A stretch of DNA of 64,000 nucleotides. Origin: Azospirillum brasilense. GTDB taxonomy: Bacteria > Pseudomonadota > Alphaproteobacteria > Azospirillales > Azospirillaceae. A program made the translations under genes and the position numbers. The notes under the pieces were generated by a model. The model worked only from the letters and a program-made list of their open reading frames with translations. It searched no databases and was not told the origin of the DNA. Of the stretch, positions 25,577-37,178 are shown piece after piece; within the stretch, counting starts at the first letter, position 1; every line of letters starts with the position of its first letter. Location: assembly GCF_001315015.1 (NCBI RefSeq), contig NZ_CP012915.1, positions 434,001-498,000 on the forward strand. The letters are read 5' to 3'.

Positions 25577-26089
25577 CTACCGCTTCACGGCGGCGAGCCG
25601 GGCCGGCACCGGTGGGGCGAACTTCACCCGGTCCTCCTCGTCCATCATGCCCAGCATCACCTTGCGGAAGCCCTCCACGGCCTCCGCCCCGGCCATGCGG
25701 TAGGCGCGGGCGATCCGCTGCCGCTGCGTCTCGGAGAGTTGGCGTTCCAGTTCCACGCCCTTTTCCGTCAGCTCCAGCAGACGTTGCCGCCGGTCCCGCA
25801 CGCCCGTCTGTTGCTGGATGAATTCCTGCCGGACCAACTCCCCCAACACGCGCGACAGGCTCTGCTTGGTGATCTTCAGGATCGCCAGAAGCTCCGACAC
25901 GGTGATCTTCGGGTAGCGCCCGACGAAATAGATGACGCGATGGTGCGCCCGGCCGAAGCCGATCTGCGCCAGGATCTCGTCCGGCTCCGCGGTGAATTCC
26001 CGATAGGCGTAGAACAGCAGCTCCATGCCCGTGCGAAGTTCCTCCTCGCGCAGGAAAAGCTGGTTCACGCCCGCTTTTATGTCAGCCAT
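25577..26089 (-). CDS. MarR family transcriptional regulator
   Basis: A 170-residue regulator. A winged helix-turn-helix spans about residues 45-110: GRYPKITVSELLAILKITKQ, SLSRVLGELVRQEFIQ, then the wing Arg-rich GVRDRRQRLLELTEKG typical of MarR proteins. The ATG at 26089 is the usual length choice; no strong Shine-Dalgarno sequence is seen, and a longer start would overlap the divergent promoter of the aminotransferase. It is divergent from the aminotransferase gene and may regulate it. Effector unknown. Confidence 0.88.
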   Translation of the reverse strand: MADIKAGVNQLFLREEELRTGMELLFYAYREFTAEPDEILAQIGFGRAHHRVIYFVGRYPKITVSELLAILKITKQSLSRVLGELVRQEFIQQQTGVRDRRQRLLELTEKGVELERQLSETQRQRIARAYRMAGAEAVEGFRKVMLGMMDEEDRVKFAPPVPARLAAVKR

Positions 26090-26229
26090 GTTGACGTGAT
26101 CGGTGCGATTCGTTACAAATGGGTCAATAAGCCAGACATAAACGAACAAAGCCCGTGAGACAAGCGCGGCTTTCAACAATTCCATTCCAAGTCCCGAGCA
26201 ACGGGCCAAAGACCAAGGTGGGAGCCGCC

Positions 26230-27102
26230 ATGTCCATCCTTCCCTTCGACGACCGCGACGGCGTGATCTGGTACGACGGCGCGCTGGTGCCGTGGCGCGA
26301 CGCGAATCTGCACGTCCTGTCGCACGGCCTCCACTACGCGAGCTGCGTGTTCGAAGGCGAGCGTGTCTACAACGGCACGGTGTTCAAGCTGACCGAGCAC
26401 AGCGAGCGCCTGGCCGCCTCGGCCCGTATCCTGGGCTTCGAGCTGCCCTATTCGGTGGCGGAGATCGACGCGGCGACCAACGAGACGGTGAAGGCGATGG
26501 GCTTCACCGACGCCTATGTCCGCCCGGTGGCGTGGCGCGGCAGCGAGATGATGGGCGTGGCGGCGCAGGCCAGCCGCATCCACGTCGCCATCGCCGTCTG
26601 GCAGTGGCCGAGCTATTTCAGCCCCGAGGCGAAGATGGCCGGCATCAAGCTGACCTGGTCGCGCTGGCGCCGCCCGGCCCCGGACATGGCGCCGACGGCG
26701 TCGAAGGCGGCGGGTCTCTACATGATCTGCACGCTCTCCAAGCACGAGGCGGAGGCCGAGGGCTATCAGGACGCGCTGATGCTCGACTACCGCGGCTATC
26801 TGGCGGAAGCGACCGGGGCGAACCTGTTCCTGGTGATGGACGGCAAGATCCACACGCCGAAGCCCGACTGCTTCCTGGACGGCATCACCCGCCGCACGGT
26901 GATCGACCTCGCCAAGGCCCGCGGCATCGAGGTGGTCGAGCGCCACATCCAGCCCGACGAACTGGCGAACACCCAGGAGGTCTTCCTGACCGGCACGGCG
27001 GCGGAAGTGACCCCGGTCGGCCGGATCGGCGATTACCGCTTCACGCCGGGCCGCGTCTGCGAGACGCTGGTGAAGGACTACGACGCGCTGGTGCGCGGGT
27101 AA
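26230..27102 (+). CDS. ilvE: Branched-chain amino-acid aminotransferase
   Basis: A 290-residue fold-type IV PLP enzyme. The Schiff-base Lys is Lys159 in APTASKAAGLYM; other family features are SHGLHYASCVFEGER near the N-terminus, AYVRPVAWRG, EATGANLF and TGTAAEVTPV. It transfers amino groups between glutamate and branched-chain 2-oxo acids, the last step of Leu, Ile and Val synthesis. GGAG lies five bases before the ATG. D-amino-acid transaminase or ADC lyase are fold relatives, but the motif set fits IlvE best. A GC-rich dyad repeat follows the gene. Confidence 0.9.
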   Translation: MSILPFDDRDGVIWYDGALVPWRDANLHVLSHGLHYASCVFEGERVYNGTVFKLTEHSERLAASARILGFELPYSVAEIDAATNETVKAMGFTDAYVRPVAWRGSEMMGVAAQASRIHVAIAVWQWPSYFSPEAKMAGIKLTWSRWRRPAPDMAPTASKAAGLYMICTLSKHEAEAEGYQDALMLDYRGYLAEATGANLFLVMDGKIHTPKPDCFLDGITRRTVIDLAKARGIEVVERHIQPDELANTQEVFLTGTAAEVTPVGRIGDYRFTPGRVCETLVKDYDALVRG

Positions 27103-27111
27103 GAGGGCACG

Positions 27112-27160
27112 CCCTTTTTTCCCTCCCCTGCGATAGCGGGGGAGGGCCAGGGAGGGGGCA
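27112..27160. repeat. GC-rich intergenic dyad repeat
   Basis: After a run of T residues, CCCTCCCC and GGGGGAGGG (27121-27146) form an inverted repeat around TGCGATAG-like bases, followed by AGGGAGGGGGCAT. Its theme (CCCTCCC...GGGAGGG) is shared with the elements at 11752, 47559 and 61583. It may act as terminator between ilvE and the convergent antitoxin gene. Confidence 0.6.
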
Positions 27161-27173
27161 TGCATGAAGGTGC

Positions 27174-27518
27174 TTATCGCTCCATCACCACAACGCGCGC
27201 ATGATCCCGCGAGTCCGGTTTCGGGCGGACCGTGATCTCGACATCGCGTCCAAGCGCCACCAGCCCGCGCACCAGCCGCTCGATCGAAAAGCCCGTCAAC
27301 TTTCCGCGAATCAGCGCCGACACTTTGGGCTGATCCAGGCCCATGCGCTCCGCAGCCTGCTTCTGCGTCAGGTCCAAGTCGCGGATGGCGAGCGCGATCT
27401 GTCCGGCCAGCCGTGCCTTCGCCATGGTTTCCTCGGCATCCGCCAAGCCCAGGTCGGCAAAGACGTTGCCGCTTCCCTCGGCGAGCGTCAGCTTGCCTTC
27501 GTCTTTCCTGTCTTCCAT
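27174..27518 (-). CDS. XRE/HigA-like antitoxin
   Basis: A 114-residue protein with a helix-turn-helix in about residues 45-90: LDLTQKQAAERMGLDQPKVSALIRGKLTGFSIERL. This is the HTH found in HigA2/XRE-type antitoxins of one-domain HigB toxins, followed by a short tail (DVEITVRPKP). It overlaps the toxin gene by 31 bases, with the toxin first on the transcript, the usual order of HigBA systems. It should bind and neutralise the toxin and repress the operon. Confidence 0.85.
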   Translation of the reverse strand: MEDRKDEGKLTLAEGSGNVFADLGLADAEETMAKARLAGQIALAIRDLDLTQKQAAERMGLDQPKVSALIRGKLTGFSIERLVRGLVALGRDVEITVRPKPDSRDHARVVVMER

Positions 27519-27868
27519 TGCGCGTACAACTCCTCCGCCACCTTCAACCGCTGACGGATCAGGTCGATCTCGTGGGCTGGTGTGGCAATTCCTCGTTTGG
27601 ACTTCTTCTGGAAGGCATGAAGCACGATCACGGCGTCCTCGAAGCGAACCGTGTAGACGGCCCGGTAGGCATCTCCGCGATGATCCTCAACGACCTCCAG
27701 AACTGAAGCGCCGCCGAAGCCATGCAAAGGCTTGGCCTGCTCATGCTTCAGGCCGATTTGTGCCAGATGGACAGCAAAGCCGATTGTTTTTTTGACAGCG
27801 TCAGGAAATCCCAGGAGATCAGCCTTGGCGCTCGAAACCCACAAAACAGCCCTTTCTTCTGATGGCAT
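27488..27868 (-). CDS. HigB/Gp49-like toxin (RelE superfamily)
   Basis: A 126-residue protein of the phage-derived Gp49-like (HigB) family: YRAVYTVRFEDAVIVLHAFQKKSKRGIATP is diagnostic (central strands with the AFQKKS Lys cluster). Family members are ribosome-dependent or RNA-cleaving mRNA interferases. AAGGA seven bases before the ATG at 27868 supports the start. With the antitoxin it forms a compact toxin-antitoxin pair inserted between ilvE and uvrB. Confidence 0.85.
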   Translation of the reverse strand: MPSEERAVLWVSSAKADLLGFPDAVKKTIGFAVHLAQIGLKHEQAKPLHGFGGASVLEVVEDHRGDAYRAVYTVRFEDAVIVLHAFQKKSKRGIATPAHEIDLIRQRLKVAEELYAQWKTGKTKAS

Positions 27869-27950
27869 TTCTTGTTCCTTGGATTCTATCAGTTAGGGAA
27901 TTTTCCTTGACCACAGGCATGAATGGTTCCTTCCACAAGCTTTTTTCTAA

Positions 27951-30303
<2,353 letters not shown>

Positions 30304-30380
30304 TAATGTCCCCGCCCCAGGCGTTCATCCAGTCAGTGCGGTCCGCTCTGCCGGGCCATGGCCCCTGCCCAGGAACGCCC

Positions 30381-30650
30381 ATGTCGACGCTCCGCTCGCT
30401 GTCCCTGCTGTCCTTCGCCGCCCTTCTGCTGTCCGGCTGCTACGTCGCCGCCGGAACGCCCGGCCCCGTCTACGGCTACGGGCACCGGTCCTATGGCTAT
30501 TACGAGCGCCCGCAGTATCGCTATTACGCGCCGCCGCCCGTCGTCTACGGCCGCCCCTACTATGGTGGCTACTACGGAGGCCGTTACGGCGGGCCCCGCG
30601 GTGGTCATCATGGTGGCCCTCGCCACCATCACCGGCATGGTGGCTGGTGA
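30381..30650 (+). CDS. Small Gly/Tyr/His-rich lipoprotein
   Basis: An 89-residue protein with a signal peptide and lipobox LLLSGC (lipidated Cys about 20). The mature part is a low-complexity run of Tyr, Gly, Pro, Arg and His (YGYYERPQYRYYAP, then GGHHGGPRHHHRHGGW). It would be anchored in the inner or outer membrane; His-rich tails suggest metal or RNA/surface binding, but nothing firm can be said. AGGA lies six bases before the ATG. Similar YGY-rich lipoproteins are common in alphaproteobacteria without known function. Confidence 0.75.
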   Translation: MSTLRSLSLLSFAALLLSGCYVAAGTPGPVYGYGHRSYGYYERPQYRYYAPPPVVYGRPYYGGYYGGRYGGPRGGHHGGPRHHHRHGGW

Positions 30651-30813
30651 AGGGGAGCCTGATGGGGAGCGGCCGGGGCTGGCCCGTGACCGGAAATCGT
30701 CGTTAACAAAGGCTCAATGCTTTGGTCCGATCATGACCTGAATACATTCGCTCCCGCTGATGCACGATTCCGAGGCGTGGGGGCGAGGCAGGGCAGGAAA
30801 GGGTCAGGGACCC

Positions 30814-31929
30814 ATGAGCGATCAACTCACCAAGGACGACGTGTCCAGACTGCTGTCGGACCCGTCGCCGAACAGCCGTTCCGAGCTGGCGGTCAAGATC
30901 GCCAAGCAATTCTCCGCGACCAGCTTGTCGGAGAGTGAACGGCGGCTCGCCGAGGACATCATCCGCTTCATGGCGCGCGACGCCGTGGTGCGCGTGCGCC
31001 AGTCGCTGGCCGAGAATCTGAAGGCCAACCCGGCGCTGCCGCGCGATGTCGCGCTCATGCTGGCGCGCGACGTCGAGGCCGTGGCGATCCCGGTGCTCAG
31101 CGTCTCCACCGTGTTGACCGACGCCGACCTCGTCGAGCTGGTGCGGACGGGCACGGACGCCAAGCACACCGCCATAGCACAGCGCCCGGCCCTGTCGGCC
31201 AGCGTCGCCGACGCGCTGATCGACACCGCGTCGGAGGGGGCGGTGGCGGCGCTGGTCGCCAACGAGAGCGCGGACCTCGGCGAGCGCACTCTCGGCCGCG
31301 TCATCGAACGCTTCGCCGACAGCGAAACCGTGCAGGAGCCGCTGGTCCAGCGCGCCCGCCTGCCGATCACCATCGCCGAGCGGCTGGTCGCCGTGGTCTC
31401 GGAAAAGCTCCAGCAGCATTTGGTGGCCAACCACGATCTTCCGGCCAAGGTCGCTGCCGACCTGATCCTGCAAAGCCGCGAACGCGCCACCGTCTCCCTG
31501 TTCTCCGGGGAGAGCGACGAGGGCGCCCTGGAACGGCTGGTCGCGCAACTGTCGCGCAGCGGCCGCCTGACCCCGTCGCTGATGGTGCGGGCGCTGTGCA
31601 TGGGCGACGCCGCCTTCTTCGAGACGGCCCTGTCCTTCCTGGCCAACGTGCCGCTGACCAACGCCCGCCTGCTGATCCACGACGCCGGGCGGCTGGGCCT
31701 GAAGTCCATCTACGACAAGGCGAAACAGCCGCCGGCCTTGCTGCCGGCCTGCCGGATCGCTTTGGACGTGCTCAAGGAGACCCCCTACGACGGGGAGGCG
31801 CACGACATCGAACGCCACCGCCGCCGGGTCATCGAGCGCATCCTCACCCAGTACGAGGATCTGGCCGCCGAGGATTTGGACTATCTGCTCGACAAGCTCG
31901 GCGATCTCATGCGCATTGAAACGGACTAA
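30814..31929 (+). CDS. DUF2336 domain protein
   Basis: A 371-residue cytosolic, helical-repeat protein: LSDPSPNSRSELAVKIAKQF, then ARDAVVRVRQSLAENLKANPALPRDVALMLARDVEAVAIPVLS. This is the DUF2336 signature, common in alphaproteobacteria. The HEAT-like repeats (ARDxxxVRxxLAExL type) suggest protein binding. I chose ATG 30814, with AGGG upstream and the canonical start MSDQLTKDDV; an ATG 18 codons earlier adds unlike sequence. Function is unknown; it stands alone between small lipoprotein and MFS genes. Confidence 0.85.
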   Translation: MSDQLTKDDVSRLLSDPSPNSRSELAVKIAKQFSATSLSESERRLAEDIIRFMARDAVVRVRQSLAENLKANPALPRDVALMLARDVEAVAIPVLSVSTVLTDADLVELVRTGTDAKHTAIAQRPALSASVADALIDTASEGAVAALVANESADLGERTLGRVIERFADSETVQEPLVQRARLPITIAERLVAVVSEKLQQHLVANHDLPAKVAADLILQSRERATVSLFSGESDEGALERLVAQLSRSGRLTPSLMVRALCMGDAAFFETALSFLANVPLTNARLLIHDAGRLGLKSIYDKAKQPPALLPACRIALDVLKETPYDGEAHDIERHRRRVIERILTQYEDLAAEDLDYLLDKLGDLMRIETD

Positions 31930-32138
31930 CGTCGAAGGCCTCAAAGATTTCGCGGTGCGCAGTCTTTGGTTGTGTCTTCCGGCGAGTGAAGCAACTTTCC
32001 GTTTGGCATGATCTGAACTTTCCGCCCTGATCGCCGCGCACGGCATCATTGCGTGGTGCCATCCTGCGGCAGGCGCTGTTTCTCACCTTTGCTTCTGGCC
32101 GCGAACCGCTTCGCCAGAACCTGGGAAGGGAGACGCGG

Positions 32139-33455
32139 TTGGCTGACGAGAGCGAGGGGCGGGAGACGGCGGTCGCGGGCGAAACCGGCCGGGGCTTCCG
32201 GCCGGGGTCGCTGGACGCCGTGAATTTCCTGCTGGCGGACGTGCGGGGGGCGCTCGGTCCCTACCTCAACGTCTTCCTGGTGACCCAGCAGCATTGGAGC
32301 CAGTCGGAGGTCGGTCTGGTGACGAGTCTCGCCGGCTGGCTCGGGCTCGCCGTTCAGACGCCGATCGGTGCGGCCATCGACGCCACCCACCGCAAGCGCG
32401 AGGCCATCGTCCTGGCCCTGGTCGTGCTGGGTGCTGGCGCGCTGTGCATCTACCTGTTCCCAGCCTTCTGGCCGGTGCTGATCGCCAACGCGCTGATCGC
32501 GGTGGTCGGGGACGTGTTCGGCCCGGCGGTGGCGGCCCTGACCCTCGGCCTCGTCCCGCAGCGGATGCTCGCCCGGCGGATGGGGCGCAACGCCGCTTTC
32601 GACCACGCGGGCAACGTTGCCGTGGCGGCGCTCGCCGGGCTGGTCGGCTGGCTGTTCTCGCAGCAGGCGGTCTTCCTGCTGGTCCCGGTGTTCGCCATCC
32701 TGTCGTCGCTCGCCGTCCTGTCGATTCCGGCCGCCGCCATCGACCAGCGCCGCGCGCGCGGGGTAGAGGCGTCCGCGGGTGGCGAGGCGAATGGCGGCGC
32801 GGGTGACAGGGAAAAGGTGTCGGGCATGGGCATCCTGGTCCAGTGCCGGCCGTTGCGGATCTTCGGCATCTGCGCCTTGCTGTTCCATTTCGCCAACGCG
32901 CCGCTGTTGCCGCTGGTCGGGCAGAAGCTGGCCGCGGCGCACCCGGAATGGGCGACGGTCATGATGTCGTCCTGCATCATCGCCGCCCAGCTCGTCATGC
33001 TGCCCATCGCCATCCTGGTGGGACGGACAGCGGACCGTCTCGGCCGCAAGCCCATCCTGCTGGTCGGTTTCGCCATCCTGCCCCTGCGGGCCGTCCTCTA
33101 CACCCTGTCGGACGACAGCGCCTGGCTGATCGGCGTCCAGCTTCTGGACGGGGTCGGTGCCGGGATCTTCACCGCCCTGACGCCACTGGTGATCGCCGAC
33201 CTGATGCGCGGCACCGGGCGCTACAATCTCGCTTTTGGGGCGGTTGCCACGATGCAGGGGGTGGGGGCCGCGACCAGCGGCTTCGTGACCGGGATGATCG
33301 TGGACCGCTTCGGCTACTCCGCCGCCTTCCTCACCGCCGGGGCGATGGCCCTGATCGCGCTGGCCGCTCTGTTCCTCGGGTTGCCGGAAACCGCTCCGGC
33401 CAGCCCCGCCGAAGCCGGGGTGGGACCGCTGGAGGAGCCCAGCCTCGCCGAATGA
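32139..33455 (+). CDS. MFS transporter
   Basis: A 438-residue major-facilitator protein with about 12 membrane segments. The cytoplasmic loop motifs DATHRKREA (after TM2) and GRTADRLGRKPILLVGF (after TM8) are typical, and the two halves are separated by a charged loop (about residues 205-225). It looks like the drug/sugar-efflux branch, with PVAAALTLGLVP-like wording. The TTG at 32139 is chosen because AAGGGAG is six bases upstream; a TTG 30 codons earlier also exists. Substrate unknown. The 209 bases before it hold no gene. Confidence 0.82.
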   Translation: MADESEGRETAVAGETGRGFRPGSLDAVNFLLADVRGALGPYLNVFLVTQQHWSQSEVGLVTSLAGWLGLAVQTPIGAAIDATHRKREAIVLALVVLGAGALCIYLFPAFWPVLIANALIAVVGDVFGPAVAALTLGLVPQRMLARRMGRNAAFDHAGNVAVAALAGLVGWLFSQQAVFLLVPVFAILSSLAVLSIPAAAIDQRRARGVEASAGGEANGGAGDREKVSGMGILVQCRPLRIFGICALLFHFANAPLLPLVGQKLAAAHPEWATVMMSSCIIAAQLVMLPIAILVGRTADRLGRKPILLVGFAILPLRAVLYTLSDDSAWLIGVQLLDGVGAGIFTALTPLVIADLMRGTGRYNLAFGAVATMQGVGAATSGFVTGMIVDRFGYSAAFLTAGAMALIALAALFLGLPETAPASPAEAGVGPLEEPSLAE

Positions 33456-33479
33456 TCCATGCGGAACCGCGCGGTGTTT

Positions 33480-34727
33480 TTAGAACGCTCGGGCTTCCCG
33501 GAGGCCTGCGATGGGCGGGGCCGTCAGGCGAACGGCGGGCAGGAGGATGGTCACCGTCGTGCCGTGCCCCGGTGCGCTGTCCAACTCCACGCGACCGCCG
33601 TGCAGTTCGGCGAAGCGGCGGACGATGGGCAGGCCGAGCCCGATGCCCTCGTGCTGGCGCACGAGCGAGCGCTCGCCCTGGATGAACGGGCTGAAGACGT
33701 GATCGACGATGTCCGGCGGGATGCCGGGGCCGTCGTCGGTGATGGCGATGGCGATCATCCCGCCCTGCAGGGCGATCCGCAGCGAGACCCGCCCGCCCCG
33801 GTGGCCGAACTTCACCGCGTTGTCCAGCAGATGCACGATCATCTCGGCCAGGCGGCGCTGGTCGGCGCGCAGCGTGACGGGCGGTCCCGGCTGAAGCGTG
33901 ATGGTCTGCGACTTGGCCTGCGCCTTGGGGCCGAGCAGATCGATGCAGTGGATCAGCAGACCGGGCAGATCGATGGTCGACTCGGCAAGGTCGATGCCAC
34001 CGGACCCTCGCGTGAAGTCCAGGATGTTGTTGACCATGCCGAGCAGCGCCTTGCCGCTCTCCTCGATCAGCCGGACATAGTCCATGTAATCGTCGTGGCC
34101 GAGCGGCCCGTGCGCCTCGCTGGACAGCACCTCGGCGAAGCCGATGATGGCGTTCAGAGGGGTCCGCAATTCGTGGCTGGTCACCGAGAGGAAGTCGAGC
34201 TTGGCCCGGTCGGCCTGCCGTGCCGCCTCGAGGGCTGTGCTGAGTTCCGCCGTGCGCTCCGACACGCGGCGCTCCAGCCCTCGGTTCTGCTCAGCCGCGC
34301 GTTGGTAGAGCTTGCGGATTTCCAGCACGCTGCGCACGCGGTGCAGCAGTTCCCAGGCGATGAAGGGTTTGGTGAGGAAGTCGTTGGCTCCCAGTTCCAG
34401 CGAGCGCCGCCGCGTCTCCTGGTCGGTGTGGGCGGTCAGCACCAGGATGGGCACGTAATCGTCGCCGTACAGGGCGTTGACGCGCTCCATCAAGTCGAAG
34501 CCGCTCATGTGCGGCATGCGGATGTCGATCAGCAGAAGGTCGAAGCGCTGCGCCTCGCAGAGGGCAGGGACCCGGCGCGGGTCGGTTTCCCCCCGCACGG
34601 CGGTGTAGCCCTCGTGGATCAGGATGTCGCGCACCAGCTCGACGTTCGACGCGTTGTCGTCGACGATCAGGATGGCGGCGTCCTTGACGTCCCGCGCCAA
34701 GGTCGGGTCGAGAGCGCTCCGGGTCAT
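33480..34727 (-). CDS. Response regulator-histidine kinase hybrid (REC first)
   Basis: A 415-residue soluble protein with a receiver at the N-terminus (phospho-acceptor Asp68 in LLLIDIRMPHMSG, Lys in DFLTKPF), a coiled-coil linker, then a kinase core with His185 in SVTSHELRTPLNAI and ATPase motifs DNAVKFG, DDGPGIPPD and GIGLGLPIV. The order REC-HisKA-HATPase, without membrane segments, marks it as a kinase controlled by phosphotransfer from another kinase. No partner is adjacent. The 130-base gap upstream is AT-rich. Confidence 0.92.
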   Translation of the reverse strand: MTRSALDPTLARDVKDAAILIVDDNASNVELVRDILIHEGYTAVRGETDPRRVPALCEAQRFDLLLIDIRMPHMSGFDLMERVNALYGDDYVPILVLTAHTDQETRRRSLELGANDFLTKPFIAWELLHRVRSVLEIRKLYQRAAEQNRGLERRVSERTAELSTALEAARQADRAKLDFLSVTSHELRTPLNAIIGFAEVLSSEAHGPLGHDDYMDYVRLIEESGKALLGMVNNILDFTRGSGGIDLAESTIDLPGLLIHCIDLLGPKAQAKSQTITLQPGPPVTLRADQRRLAEMIVHLLDNAVKFGHRGGRVSLRIALQGGMIAIAITDDGPGIPPDIVDHVFSPFIQGERSLVRQHEGIGLGLPIVRRFAELHGGRVELDSAPGHGTTVTILLPAVRLTAPPIAGLREARAF

Positions 34728-34872
34728 GGCGGAGCCGTCCCGGTCCTATGGACGCACCATTGCATACTGCCCTCCACCTGTGCGCCGCCCCGCGGGATTT
34801 TACGGGTTTTAGATTAACCTTGCGCACAGGAGGCCCGTCAAGAACGGTTGAGACAAATGAATGCAATATTAC

Positions 34873-34912
34873 ACCGCGTTAGCGGTATCACTCGAAGAAT
34901 GCTTCAAAGCAT
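34873..34912. terminator. Two short hairpins in an AT-rich gap after holC
   Basis: ACCGC (34873-34877) pairs with GCGGT (34882-34886) over GTTA, and ATGCTT (34899-34904) pairs with AAGCAT (34907-34912). Both lie just beyond the holC stop codon (34929) in its transcription direction, followed by A/T-rich bases, so one may serve as terminator. The same gap holds the promoter region of the divergent-side kinase gene; stems are short. Confidence 0.4.
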
Positions 34913-34928
34913 ATAAAATTAGTCGGTT

Positions 34929-35378
34929 TTAGGCGCGCTTTTCCCAGCCGCCGCGGTCGTTTTGTTGCCAGTAGGTAAGGGAATGGCCGGCGGCCTTGCA
35001 GACTTTCCAACGATCGCGCGCGGCCAGCACCGCCTCTCCGTCGTTGCCGTCGAACAGGTCGCAGACGAGGTCGAAGGACCCCATCGCGTCGCTGGTCACC
35101 CCGTCCACCAGGACCAGGACGGTGGCACCGTTGGGGTTCTCCTCCTCGGCGGTCAGCCAGACCGGCTGTTCCGCGGCGAAGCCGTCACGCGCCGCGCCGT
35201 GCGGCAGGAAGGAGGAGGGATCATAGGTCCACAAATGCTGATTGAGCGCGTCCACCCGCTCCGGCGAACCGGCCAGGACGACGGCGCGCCAGCCGCGCTC
35301 CAGAACCTTTTCCAGGATCTTCGGCAACGCCTGTTCGAGCGTGCGCCGCTGGAGGTGATAGAAACGGACCTCGGTCAT
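34929..35378 (-). CDS. holC: DNA polymerase III chi subunit
   Basis: A 149-residue protein with the HolC fold: FYHLQRRTLEQALPKILEKVLERGWRAVVL at the N-terminus, WTYDPSSFLPHG, and LVDGVTSDAMGSFDLVCDLFDGND in the C-terminal half. Chi links the clamp-loader to single-strand binding protein in the replisome. It lies 71 bases after pepA on the same strand; the pepA-holC order is found in many proteobacteria. Length equals the usual 140-150 residues. Confidence 0.92.
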   Translation of the reverse strand: MTEVRFYHLQRRTLEQALPKILEKVLERGWRAVVLAGSPERVDALNQHLWTYDPSSFLPHGAARDGFAAEQPVWLTAEEENPNGATVLVLVDGVTSDAMGSFDLVCDLFDGNDGEAVLAARDRWKVCKAAGHSLTYWQQNDRGGWEKRA

Positions 35379-35449
35379 GGCCTCATCGTCCGGAAGTCCT
35401 GCGGTCCGTGAATGCGTCCGGCGGAGCGGGGCCCCGCCGGACGAAGACC

Positions 35450-36952
35450 TTATTTGCCCTCGTGATAGCTCGCCACGAAACGGTCGAGCAGGCGGACGCC
35501 GAAGGCGGTGCCGCCCTTCGGGACGGTGGCCGTGTCCTTCTTCGACCAGGCGACGCCGGCGATGTCGATGTGCGCCCAGGGCAGATCCTCGACGAAGCGC
35601 TTGAGGAACTGCGCACCGACGATGCTGCCGGCCCCGCGGCCCGACCCGACGTTCTTCATGTCGGCGATGTCGGAGTTAATGTCCTTGTCGTAGGCGTCGC
35701 CCATCGGCAGGCGCCACAGCGGCTCGCCCACCGACCTGCCGGCGGCCAGCAGGTTCTCGGCCAGCCAGTCGTCGTTGGCGAACAGGCCGGCATGCTCATG
35801 GCCCAGCGCGATGATGACGGCACCGGTCAGGGTGGCGAGGTCGACCAGCAGGCGCGGCTTGAAGGTCTCCTGCGCGTAGGTCAGACAGTCGGCCAGGACG
35901 AGGCGGCCTTCCGCATCGGTGTTGATCACCTCGATGGTCTGGCCGGACAGCGAGGTCACCACGTCGCCGGGCCGCTGCGCGGTGCCGGACGGCATGTTCT
36001 CGACCAGCCCGACGATGCCGACGGCGTTCACCTTCGCCTTGCGGGCGGCGAGCGCGCGCATGGTGCCGATGACCACCGCGGCGCCGCCCATGTCCCACTT
36101 CATGTCCTCCATCCCGGCGGCGGGCTTGATGGAGATGCCGCCGGTGTCGAAGGTCACGCCCTTGCCGATGAAGGCGAGCGGGCGGCGGTCCTCGGCGTCG
36201 GGGGCGCCGTCCCAGCGCATCACGACGACGCGCGGCTCGAAGGCGCTGCCCTGGGCGACGCCGATCAGGGCGCCCATGCCGAGCTTCCTCAGCTTCTTGA
36301 GGTCCAGAACCTCGATCTGCAGGCCGACGTCGGTCAGGTCCCGGCAACGGTCGGCGAGGCTTTCCGGGTTCAGGACGTTGGCCGGTTCCGACACCAGATC
36401 GCGGGTGTAGGCGACGGACTCGGCCAAGGGCTCCAGACGGCCATAGGCGCGCTTGGCGGTGTCCGGTTCCGCGGTCAGGACGATGATCTTCTTGAGGGAG
36501 GGCTTGGCCTCCTTCTTCTCGGTCGTCCGGTACTTGTCGAAGCGGTAGGAGCGGAGCTGCGCGCCGAAGGCCAGTTCGGCGGCCGCGGCGTCGGGGGCCA
36601 CGGTGCCGCCGTCCGGCAGGTCGAGCAGGACGGACACCTCCGTCTCGCCGGACTTGTCCAGGGCGGCGACGATGGCGCCGCCAACAGCCTGGAGGGCGGC
36701 CTCGGACAAATCCTCCCCCTTGCCGACGCCGACCAGGAGGACACGGTCGAACTCCACCCCGGCAGGGGCGAGGATGGCCAGCGTCTCCTCCTTCTTGCCG
36801 GTGAAACGGCTGGCCTTCATGGCGCGGGACAGCGTGCCGCCCGTCTTCTGGTCGAGATCCCGCCCCGCGGCGCCGAGCGCGCGATCGGTGGCGACGGTGA
36901 CGGCGACGGTGCCGGACTTGGGCAGCGCGGGCTTCGCAAAGGCGAACTTCAT
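35450..36952 (-). CDS. pepA: Leucyl aminopeptidase
   Basis: A 500-residue M17 zinc aminopeptidase. The signature NTDAEGRLVLADCLTYA is present, with the upstream metal/catalytic block KGVTFDTGGISIKPAAGMEDMKWDM (Lys and Asp residues) and the ALGHEHAG segment. It removes N-terminal amino acids from peptides in the cytosol; family members also act in DNA topology at cer-type sites. The ATG at 36952 gives MKFAFAKPALPKSG; a longer frame upstream is not supported. It is followed by holC on the same strand and divergent from lptG. Confidence 0.96.
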   Translation of the reverse strand: MKFAFAKPALPKSGTVAVTVATDRALGAAGRDLDQKTGGTLSRAMKASRFTGKKEETLAILAPAGVEFDRVLLVGVGKGEDLSEAALQAVGGAIVAALDKSGETEVSVLLDLPDGGTVAPDAAAAELAFGAQLRSYRFDKYRTTEKKEAKPSLKKIIVLTAEPDTAKRAYGRLEPLAESVAYTRDLVSEPANVLNPESLADRCRDLTDVGLQIEVLDLKKLRKLGMGALIGVAQGSAFEPRVVVMRWDGAPDAEDRRPLAFIGKGVTFDTGGISIKPAAGMEDMKWDMGGAAVVIGTMRALAARKAKVNAVGIVGLVENMPSGTAQRPGDVVTSLSGQTIEVINTDAEGRLVLADCLTYAQETFKPRLLVDLATLTGAVIIALGHEHAGLFANDDWLAENLLAAGRSVGEPLWRLPMGDAYDKDINSDIADMKNVGSGRGAGSIVGAQFLKRFVEDLPWAHIDIAGVAWSKKDTATVPKGGTAFGVRLLDRFVASYHEGK

Positions 36953-37178
36953 CGGCTCCTCTCGGGCTCCTCTCGGCTGGGACGGCCGGCGCGCGGGCGC
37001 CGGGGCGGGTGGGATCGATCCGCAACCACCCTGGGATAAAGACCTTCCCGTGCGCCCTGTCAAGGCGCGGACCGGTTGTTTCCCGCGCCCGTCCGCAGTA
37101 CATAGCCCCGGCACGCCGCGGCGGAAACCCCCGGCGCGCCGCGTACCGCCCGTCGATCGGCCGGGGAGGCCGGAGCCC

